Assembly (NCBI GenBank): GCA_023376005.1
Contig: CM042152.1
Location: 86,071,856-86,135,855, forward strand
Origin: Doryteuthis pealeii
Lineage: Eukaryota; Mollusca; Cephalopoda; Myopsida; Loliginidae
Direction of reading: 5' to 3'
Length of the DNA stretch: 64,000 nucleotides
Below, piece by piece: positions 56,107-64,000 of this stretch; the stretch's first letter is position 1, and the number at the start of each line of letters is the position of its first letter. The notes beneath the pieces are model-generated. The model made no database searches. It had not been told where the DNA came from and worked only from the letters and a program-made list of their open reading frames with translations. A program made the position numbers and the translations under genes.

Positions 56107-56390
56107 CAAAAATCTTATTTCCTTCACCGGGGTATGGGTCGGGTTTGTTGTTATTTACTCAACGTCCGCATACCTCATATGGACTACCAGTTTCGATTTC
56201 TGTCGGAGGGAAATCGTTAGTTCATTGCTGATGAGATTTAATAAAGTTGAAACAGACTGTACAATATTCTGCATCGCATAATCATTTGCAAAAGTCACTT
56301 GTCATGGTTATTTTCTATAATTATCGAATTTTATATGCATTTATATGCATTGTAATTGCCTTCAAGCAAAAATATAAATAATATATATAC
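56107..56390 (+). mobile_element. Retrozyme-like unit 1 with hammerhead
   Basis: The unit runs from CAAAAATCTTATTTCCTTCA to GCCTTCAAGCAAAAATATAA and is the first of two direct copies. Compared with unit 2 it lacks about 90 bp between CTCATATGG and CTAC, which removes the A-box half of the tRNA-like head, while GTTTCGATTTCTG (B-box-like) remains. The hammerhead is at 56224-56265. Confidence 0.7.
56224..56265 (+). ncRNA. Hammerhead ribozyme, slightly degraded
   Basis: Layout: ATTG, CTGATGA, GATTT-AATA-AAGTT (stem II with two G-U pairs), GAAA, stem III ACA/TGT, A, then CAAT pairing with ATTG. All core positions are intact, and the predicted cut is between 56261 and 56262. Stem I is only 4 bp because of a C/A mismatch, shorter than in unit 2. 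Confidence 0.6.
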
Positions 56391-56421
56391 TTATTCAACA
56401 ATGTTTCTAAAAAACAAACAT

Positions 56422-56790
56422 CCAAAAATCTTATTTCCTTCACTGGGGCATGGGTCTGGTTTGTTGTTATTTACTCAACGTCCGCATACCTCATATGGTA
56501 GAGGCGTGCTAGTATCATTGACAGTTAATTTCGCAGGGATTGTACAATGCGGACTGTTGGCCGAGCAGGTAAAGTCACAGACTTTGCCTGCTGGACTACA
56601 ATTTCGATTTCTATCGGAGGAAATGTTAGTATACATTGCTGATGAGACTTAATAAAGTTGAAACAGACTGTACAATGTTCTAGCATCACATAATCGTTTG
56701 CGAAATTCACTTGTCATGGTTATTTTCTATAATTATCGAATTTTATACGATATAATGCATTGTAATTGCCTTCAAGCAAAAATATAAATA
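56422..56790 (+). mobile_element. Retrozyme-like unit 2 with tRNA-like head and hammerhead
   Basis: Full unit of about 369 bp: a shared 5' part (TTATTTACTCAACGTCCGCA), then the tRNA-like segment with A box TTGGCCGAGCAGGTAAAGTC, TTTGCCTGCTGGACTAC and B-box-like TTTCGATTTCTA, then the hammerhead at 56633-56678, then a 3' part ending GCAAAAATATAAATA and a TA tail. The Leu/Ser-tRNA-like head suggests Pol III transcription. The order Pol III head then hammerhead parallels the schistosome hammerhead-bearing SINE-like repeats (known precedent). Flanking target duplications are not evident. Confidence 0.72.
56633..56678 (+). ncRNA. Hammerhead ribozyme, type I, intact core
   Basis: Stem I ACATTG/CAATGT pairs over 6 bp. 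The core CTGATGA is followed by stem II GACTT-AATA-AAGTT (5 bp, closing G-U), GAAA, stem III ACA-GAC-TGT and A at position 17. The cleavage triplet is GUA, with the predicted cut between 56672 and 56673. Every conserved core residue is present. Short stem III is common in metazoan type I hammerheads, which often act as dimers. Confidence 0.75.
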
Positions 56791-56795
56791 ATAAT

Positions 56796-56799
<4 letters not shown>

Positions 56800-56840
<41 letters not shown>

Positions 56841-57226
56841 ACAACTGAAAAAAGCTAAGTAAATAAATTCTTCTATTTGACCGTTTTTATTTTGAATTCA
56901 AGATAGTTACAATGTAGCAATATTCACCGGAAGTTAACCAGGCAAGATTAGATATATATACATATACAAATTCAAACCCATTCTCAACAGATATTTCAGA
57001 GGTAAGAGACCGATTTTATCTTCTCTAATAACTTATAAAATAATTATATTAACTTGATGTTTCAAAGGAGTCTAATAATAGATGAGAAAAACTTTTCTAT
57101 TAGGGAGCCCACTCTCAAAAAGTGTTTTAATACTTTTGAGAGGGGTCCCTTGGAAAGGATTTTTCATTTATCCCCTCATTTCATTCATTCTTGTTTCATA
57201 CATTCATTCATTTTGCCATTGATTTT

Positions 57227-57262
<36 letters not shown>
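56800..57262. other. TA repeats and non-coding DNA
   Basis: TA runs at about 56803-56836 and 57230-57261 bound a stretch with no gene or family member. Confidence 0.6.
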
Positions 57263-57265
<3 letters not shown>

Positions 57266-57517
57266 CCGGGTAAGCTCAGTTGGTAGAGCGTTCAGCTAGA
57301 AACCACAAGGTTCCTAGTTTGATATCGGCCCTTGCCAACTCAGCGTATGAGTAGCATAGAGATCTGTGTGGTAAAGTAAGGAGCTGATGGTAGGTGTGTT
57401 TTGCTCCAACTCAGATGCAAAAACAATCTCCTAGGTCTAGTGCTGGTAAAAAGAGGATAGACTCTCTCGCTGATTGGCTGATACCGACATTAGGTTGCCC
57501 TGGCGACTTTACTTTAC
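57263..57517 (+). mobile_element. Full-length SINE-1
   Basis: It runs from GGGCCGGGTAAGCTCAGTTG to GGCGACTTTACTTTA, followed by a TA-rich tail. The B box region reads AGTTTGATATCGG. It follows a TA microsatellite directly. Confidence 0.85.
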
Positions 57518-57596
57518 ATATATATATATAATATTATATATATATATGATGATTACTTGAATTTTGCTCCTGGCTAGAAGTAGTTGCTAAGTCTAA

Positions 57597-57639
57597 CCAC
57601 ACTGAAGAGACGTGAAACGTCGAAACATGGTGTCTGTGG
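57597..57639 (+). ncRNA. Hammerhead ribozyme, type I, intact core
   Basis: Stem I CCACA/TGTGG pairs over 5 bp. The core CTGAAGA (position 7 may be any base in the consensus CTGANGA) leads to a perfect stem II GACGT-GAA-ACGTC, then GAAA, stem III ACA-TGG-TGT and C at position 17. The triplet is GUC, the best-cleaved class, with the predicted cut between 57634 and 57635. It lies within a repeat-like segment after a TA run. The surrounding element is undefined, and the N at 57716 limits reading to the right. Confidence 0.72.
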
Positions 57640-57715
57640 ATGTCTATGATATATGCTCCCAAAACCTAGTAGAGCTCTCTGGAAGGGACTTTAACTGACT
57701 TTCACCGCTAGCGTA

Positions 57716-57716
57716 N
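57716..57716. other. Single ambiguous base, likely assembly join
   Basis: This is the only N in the window, within GCGTANCATC. It is followed at 57750-57780 by an A-rich tail (CATAAAACAAAACAAAAAC) like that of repeat R1. Given the duplication downstream it may mark a patched gap. Confidence 0.7.
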
Positions 57717-59489
57717 CATCAAAAGACCACGAGGTCATATGCATAAAACAAAACAAAAACAAACAAAAGCGTAACCCATTCCTTATAATCAGACCAAAAG
57801 CAAAAACACTATTAGCCTTCAAAGTAAATACATTCCCTACAGTTAGAAAAACAAGATGCATATAAAAACTCTATTAGGGTAATTTATGAGCGAAGTGCGT
57901 CCACGGTCCGTAGCCTCAAAAGAACCGCTACCCGGCTATGCTAATCAAACAATAACAAACCCCCAGCTCTCGTAATCTTGTTTATTTATCGTAATTTGTC
58001 GTAATGTTTAGATATGAAGAGATGATATAGTTTGGAAAGACTGAGATAGATAGACAGATAAACAAACAAAATAATAGATATGAACAAATGGAGATAGATA
58101 TACTCGCAAGTAAATTGATTGGTGGCGGGAGGTCACTGTTTTTTGTCGTAATATCTTGTTTATTTAAACTAAAAACAAAACATTAAACAAACACGAATAA
58201 AAAAAAATCTTAGTATTAAAGTAATATATTAAATAGTAACAAATTGAGATAGATAGATATAATGATATAGTTTGAATAGACTGAGCTGGTCGTTATATTA
58301 ATAGTCACACTATTAGCAATGCGCAACTCTGGAGGTAAGATCGAAGCATCTCAATAATTACCCTCATATGTAATCGACTGAAGAGATAAAAAGGGAAATT
58401 ACCAATAAATCACGTGACGTACTCTGATGCGACCTCATTTGGATGTTGTTATTATAGAACCAACATTTCTGCTTAACTGTTGGGAATTTTGAACTGAAAT
58501 TGAAATATAGGACTGTAATTACATATATTGAAAGCGACTTATCCTCACTGGATGCCCCATACTGTGGTACATATCCCTACCCACACTAAGTGTAGGTTTA
58601 GGAAAATAATATTAATCCAATATCAACCAAGAATGTACGAAAACTAGTTCCCTTGATGTATGCAAGCGCATGATTGTACTGATTATGCACAGCGGCGCAA
58701 TCTTGGAACATCTACAAATACATCCCATCTTCCTACTTGGAAAAACACTCGTATTCTCTTCTCCGTTGACACGAGTTCTTAGCCCTCAGTTATTGCGCAT
58801 ATCTAAGAGGCTCCCAGTCTTGCGGCACTTGAAGTTCCACCTGTGCTGTACCGAAGAAGATCATATGAGGTCAGAAGAAGAAGGTTGTCTAAGAAGATGG
58901 TAACATCACTCATATACTGCTATGACTTGCACTTTTACCAAACAGCTATTGATCACAGGGAGCTACTCCGATAACCATTCTAAACATAAGCGATCAATCC
59001 AGACTGCTCATCCACCAGGTTCCATCCTTAATCACACAGTGCACCCACCGCCAACAGGTGCCCCTTGAGGCTGATTTACCCCCGCAAAAATTCTATAAGC
59101 CAATAATGTATGATCTTGGTGTAATGTATTCAAAACAACATCCAGGTTTGATAGTGGTGCCCCATTCCTACTACAGTGAGCTTGTTTGACCCAGCACAAC
59201 AAATCCACGGCGGATTTTGTGCCAAGTGTTTTTCTTATTGCCTTGTTTTTTTTTTAATAATAAGAGATAAAAATGCCCATCTAAACCATCAGAAGAATAT
59301 ACAAAGTGCCTCCCAAAGAAACACTTCGAGCCTGTGACCGTTGGCCTTTAGGAAGTAACACACACACTATAGTAGTAATGGTAAGATATCCCCCAAATGG
59401 GGCCAATCGTTGTTGCCGTGTGGGTGGTGACTTGTGATAGCTTAAGAAACGGACCATTTGCCTGTGGACTGAGCAGTGCAACAGACAAT
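57717..59489. other. Unrecognised sequence after the N
   Basis: No supported gene is present. A short SINE-4-like piece (CACTGGATGCCCCATACT) is at 58546-58563. Frames of 70-77 codons show no domain. Confidence 0.4.
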
Positions 59490-59945
59490 GCAACATACTC
59501 CACTATAGACCCTAGGCTACGACAGGCGGTTGGAGACCCCTCCGATCAATCGGGTAAAACCTTGGATCAATGACCAAGCCTCTAGCACCTCAATATGATG
59601 GCCCTGAACCTGCACTATGCGCAAGCTCCACACACATTTTATGATTGGACTGCTAGAAGGTTGGCGAGCGGTCTTAAGTGTCCTTGGAATGAATGAACAC
59701 TTATCTGTATCGTGGAACCGTTCGGGCTTATGGAATGTTGGTGAATGTGATCAAGCCCTTACATCACAATGATTTGTCAGATCCACTCTAACCCGAAAGT
59801 GTAGTACCTGTTATCGGTCCCATTTATCGTTAAATAGAGAAAAAAAATTTAATTAAAAAATTCGAGTACCACGAATTAATTTATTCAAAACTAGCAGCAT
59901 TAAATGACCCACTAAGTTTGATAGTGCTAAAACAAAACAAAACAA
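59490..59945 (+). mobile_element. R1 repeat copy
   Basis: It parallels 30478-30930: CAATGCAACATACTCCACTA, GGCTACGACAGGCGG, TCCGATCAATCGGG, CTGCTAGAAGG, and the end GCATTAAATGACCCACTAAG with an AAACAAAACAAAAC tail. It is more diverged and indel-rich, consistent with either age or poor base quality in this part. Confidence 0.65.
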
Positions 59946-61010
59946 ACGCAAACAAACAACATATTGGAACATATTGAAGTATATATCCGGCCACAAACAC
60001 AATAAGATGCGTGATTTTCTCGAACAAAGAACAATGAATCCATAGAAAAATGCTACCCGAGAATAAACATTTCTTCTGTATATTGACTATAGTCAAGAAA
60101 TGGCATAATCACTTCAAAAAAAGCAAATTATGTGTAAAGGTCTATAAAGTAGATAGGACCGATAAAGAAAATGATCTGAAAAACACATAAAAAAACTGCG
60201 AAAACAATACTTTGTCCTAAAAGTTTTTATTAAACAAAAGCTGTTGAAAACAACAAATTCATTATCCTTAATACCCACTCAGCAGCAGATGTGTTTACAT
60301 TAAAGACTGTTTATACATCTGCATGTGGTGGTTTGGGGGGGGTCTGGCATTCGCCTGGCCCTACAAGAGTTAGACGTCTGACCCTAGCGGCGGACTCCCC
60401 CAGCAACACCTACCCTCGTTAAAGGAGCAGGCTGGTATTGCCATTCTTTGACTCACACCTCCCCTTGGAAATAAGGGGGAAAGACGAATTGAGAACTACA
60501 TAATATTAAATTGCAACCCGCCTCCATGAGCCTCAGTTTGTTGTTTGGCGCCAACATTAAATTGGCACTTCGTGCCTGACCACTATAATAGATGTTGTAA
60601 GACTGAAAATACACCGACAGAGCCTAGCACGAGATAGTAGATATGTCAAACAAATATTTTTAAACGTGACTTTCTTTCATCCTATTCTCGGTGTTTTGGG
60701 GTTTATCCAAATTACCAGTCCACTATTACAAAATACAGTGTTGAATACACGTAAACAGAACATAGTCACTTATTAGGATCTGAGATAGAGTAAATCAGGT
60801 ATTACTAATATAGGTTAATTTCAAGCTGTTAATGCCTTCGATAATAAAAATGTCAATATAAAGAAAAGTGAGTCAACACTGCCAAAAAAAGACATCAACA
60901 CAAACAAAAAGGCATTGGGAAAAGTGCATTAGTCATACTAATCTCTTAAGAAAAATCTTATGATAAAAATAGAGCTCTAACAATTCTTTTAGAGAATTAA
61001 TACATTCCAT
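59946..61010. other. Unrecognised sequence
   Basis: No gene is visible. A GC-rich patch at 60325-60420 (GTCTGGCATTCGCCTGGCC and CCCTAGCGGCGGACTCC) has the look of a LINE-derived segment but has no partner in the window. Confidence 0.4.
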
Positions 61011-61059
61011 AAATACTGAATTCAGGAAAATATCCAATCATTTTATATGGACTATGCTA

Positions 61060-61102
<43 letters not shown>

Positions 61103-61276
61103 GTGTGTATGAGACAAATGGAAACAAATCTGATAGTATGCATCTAAGAAAAACAAAATATTCAGGATATATTTTCATATATGATGATGTACCAACAAAA
61201 CTTTAATAAACCATCATTAGTGGTGCATATAGCAACCTTTGCTATATACAACTGATGATGGATTATTTACAAAAAT

Positions 61277-61312
<36 letters not shown>

Positions 61313-61484
61313 TATATATATATATATATAATATATTATATATTATATATATATAATATATATATATACTTCTCATACTTGTTGTAGAAGTCACTATAAG
61401 AGGAATAGGATCCTACTTCTAAAAAAACCGAAAATCTAAGTGAGTTTGGTGTGGTGTAGGGGTTAAAAAAATCTAAGTGAGTTT

Positions 61485-61605
61485 TTGGTTGGTGTAGGGG
61501 TTAAGAGCTCGCCTGTCTACTTGACCAGTCGGGTTTCGAATCCACACGCACCGTCGGTCTTCCTATCTATAGCTCTGCTGATGAGGCTGAAATGTACATA
61601 CAGAG
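61485..61605 (+). mobile_element. Second copy of the tRNA-like / degenerate hammerhead unit
   Basis: It corresponds to 53522-53647. The B box reads GGGTTTCGAATCC, and the hammerhead-like piece at 61573-61605 keeps CTCTG, CTGATGA, GAAA and CAGAG. It differs by insertions (TTGACCAGTCGGG) and lost bases (AAGAGCTC). Confidence 0.55.
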
Positions 61606-63350
61606 AATTGATTTTTCTCGATTTGTTAGCCTTACATTTAAATAGGTATTGCCCGCCTAATTAATTAATATTAATTAATTAACTTTCAAAATTAGGTACG
61701 ACTTCAATTAAGTGCAGATATTCTCCCAAAATTGTCAGCTAAAAAAAGCCATATCATAAACACACATCGCTGTGTATTTTACTTCTCATATATATATATA
61801 ATGTGTATATATTATGTGTGTATTATATATATATGTGTAATGTATATATTGTTGTATATATATATATGTATGTATTATATATATATATATATTGTATATA
61901 TATATTGTTATGTATATGTATATAATAATAATATGTGTGTGTGGTGTGTACAGTACCCACTCATCCATGTTGCATTGTATATAACTTCACACCAGAATTT
62001 TCCCATATTGTAAAAGAAAAGTGTAACAAAATAGATAGGAATTGGTCCCATTCTTGAAAACATTGTACTGATGATCAGGAAACTCTTAGTTGCGAAGATG
62101 CTAATCAAATTAAAGCAAACTCTAAAATCTAAAAAGTATGACAATTGTACAACAGTCTCCTTCAAACAATGATATTTCAAGATAAGCTTGCCTAATGTTT
62201 CATTAAAAACATTGCAGTACAATGCAATGAAAAAAAGGAAATAAAATCATTTGTTAACAGCGTTCATATACCGCAAAACTGTAAAGGTCTACATTTTAAC
62301 CTTTTACAAAATGCAGCTGTGAGCAAATTTAGTATCCTAAATCAAGAAATGAAATACAGAAATTGAGTCAATCTGCAAAGATATAAAAGATGTAGTTATT
62401 GTCTTAAGTTACCAGAACTTCTGTGTTTGAGAACTGAAATTGTTGTGCAATAATGGAATAGAATGAAGGCAATTAGAATTGGACAAAGGTTAAATAATCC
62501 AATGAGAATTTGATACAGCAGAGAAGGGGGTTCATTTCAAAGAGCTGATCAAGAGACAGAGGAAGATTAGAAGATATCTTAAAAGGGTTGTCAAACAAGG
62601 ATGTTTGTCCCAGGTTATTTAATGCAGAATTTTAAAGTTGGTGACTCTGGTTTTAAATTGTAATAGCATCTGTTAGTTTTTCTTGGAACAAGAAAGAAAG
62701 ATATCTCTTCATTTCGGAAAACAGAAACGGAAATTGAAAATTAAAATTGCAGTAACATCTGAGCCCAGCTTTGCTGTGTTTCTTTTTAAAGCAAACATGA
62801 TGAATACATAGATTATGTACGTTTTAAAGTATTGACATTAAGTATTCTCAATTAAAAAAAAAAAGAGACCCAGATAAGCTCGGGAATGCAGTGGATAAAA
62901 TGAAGTGATCAAAACAACAAAGATGAGGATACTAGACTGAAGGATTCAAGAAATAATGCTATATTATAGTTGCTTTTACTACATGTGTTGTACAAATTTC
63001 TATAGAAATTTAAATAAAAGAAGACCCCTCTAAATTTTAAAAACTTACTTCAGAGAAGAAAGAAAACTCTGAATACAAACGCAAGCTGGGTTCTCTTTTC
63101 ATTAGTCAAAAACTAATGGGAAGAAGAGGAGGAGCTCAGAGTAATCAATCAGATTAAAAAAAAAAATCAATCAATTCAAAAAAGAATAATAGAGATACAT
63201 TTATTGTATCTTTAATTGCTAACAAGTACTATTTGTCCCCTCAAGTGTAGGATATTTCTTAGATGAACTTGTACTATAAAGTAGTATAATTGCCAATACA
63301 CAAGCACATATACTCAAACTTATACATCATATATTTTAGAATTATTGATG

Positions 63351-63776
63351 ACTAGAAGAGGCTACCTGGCGTCACCTGGGTAGAGAGGATGCAAAAAAGG
63401 TTAATCCCACAGATCCATTATTACTAAATCCCGAGTTGGATCCTGGTAGCATGCACCATTAAAATCCCTATGTAAAAAAAGACCTTGCGTTGATCCAGAC
63501 ACACTCAAAAGAAAAATCAATGTCTACTATTTAAAATATTAAATCCCCCCCCCCAAAAAAAAAATAGTCTGTTATCATCTAAATTTGATTTTTTAAAAAT
63601 TATCTTCACAAATAAAAATCAAACCTTCATTATTTTTGCTGAAAAACCAAGCCCTGGTGATATTTAATGTGTATATATATTTACTTTGTCGTTAACAGAT
63701 AATGTGTATATATATTTACTTTGTCGTTAACAGACATACAGATACACACAACTGCCTTTTATATATGTATAGAAGA
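63351..63776 (-). mobile_element. Helitron, duplicated copy
   Basis: Counterpart of 55392-55812 with the same CTAGT end (63355-63351), hairpin and TC start. It was duplicated with the block and is not an independent insertion. Confidence 0.65.
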
Positions 63777-64000
63777 TAGATGTAAATGTGAAGACAGACT
63801 GTGAATGAAAATGAAATTATTGTCTTTTTTAAGGAAGTTGCTAATGAGCATTTTTACCTTTTGGCATTATAATACCTGATTTTGAGTTCAACTTACTGAA
63901 TCTGTATAATGAACAGTGTGACATCTTTTTTCCCCTTCCTTTCTTTATTCATCCATCTTTGAATTCTGAACAAGATCAGTGTGTATTAGTATTATCTGTA

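Larger units (their letters stand above)
61011..64000 (+). repeat. Large direct duplication, copy B (runs off window)
   Basis: Continuous match to 53051-56036. Indels cluster in simple runs (for example TAAAAAAACCGAAAATC against AAACAAAACGAAAAATC near 61425), and several interrupt the tRNA-like and hammerhead-bearing segment. The copy continues to the last base, so its end is unseen. No gene is included. Confidence 0.92.

Overview
This is a repeat-dominated, AT-rich metazoan nuclear window. It has no operons, no rRNA or intact tRNA genes, and no convincing protein-coding exon. The setting best fits a cephalopod mollusc, probably an octopus. It holds several abundant tRNA-derived SINE families, LINE 3' remnants with A-rich tails, Helitron ends, Tc1/mariner relics and very long TA and CT microsatellites. 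The organism call is inference from repeat style, not from a marker gene.

Layout. 1-4.5 kb: unique AT-rich DNA, a tandem repeat, a 390-bp polypyrimidine block, a LINE remnant and an LTR-like unit. 5-14.7 kb: the first members of one LTR family (LTR-A, about 300 bp, mostly solo LTRs with 5-bp target duplications), SINEs, MITEs and a separate 471-bp solo LTR. 14.7-17.5 kb: featureless AT-rich DNA. 17.5-23.8 kb: SINE clusters, a Tc1-like transposase relic, a Helitron, inverted repeats and a GC-richer block. 24.2-25.3 kb: facing polypyrimidine and polypurine tracts and a foldback holding a hammerhead-like fold. 26-38 kb: LINE, Helitron and SINE debris, long foldbacks, and a segment also present inverted at 20.7 kb. 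40-53 kb: the densest LTR-A cluster, including one copy with a primer-binding-like site, one with a polypurine tract, and head-to-head LTR dimers. 53-64 kb: a 3-kb near-identical duplication (53.05-56.04 and 61.01-64.00 kb), two tandem hammerhead-bearing retrozyme-like units, another hammerhead, and one N marking an assembly join.

The most interesting signal is a set of hammerhead self-cleaving ribozyme folds (CTGANGA, stem II, GAAA, stem III, UH, with matching stem I) in unrelated repeats at 25.2, 56.2, 56.65 and 57.6 kb, plus a degenerate one at 53.6 kb and its duplicate. At 56.1-56.8 kb two hammerheads lie in direct orientation 411 bp apart. The second unit also has a tRNA-like Pol III box pair, the arrangement expected of a non-autonomous retrozyme. 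All activity is inferred from base pairing read by eye.

The repeats do not form a pathway. They record successive layers of transposition: LTRs inserted in SINEs, SINEs inside inverted-repeat elements, LTR recombination, and a late duplication that may be an assembly artefact. Family names (LTR-A, SINE-1, SINE-3, SINE-4, R1) are local labels for this window.
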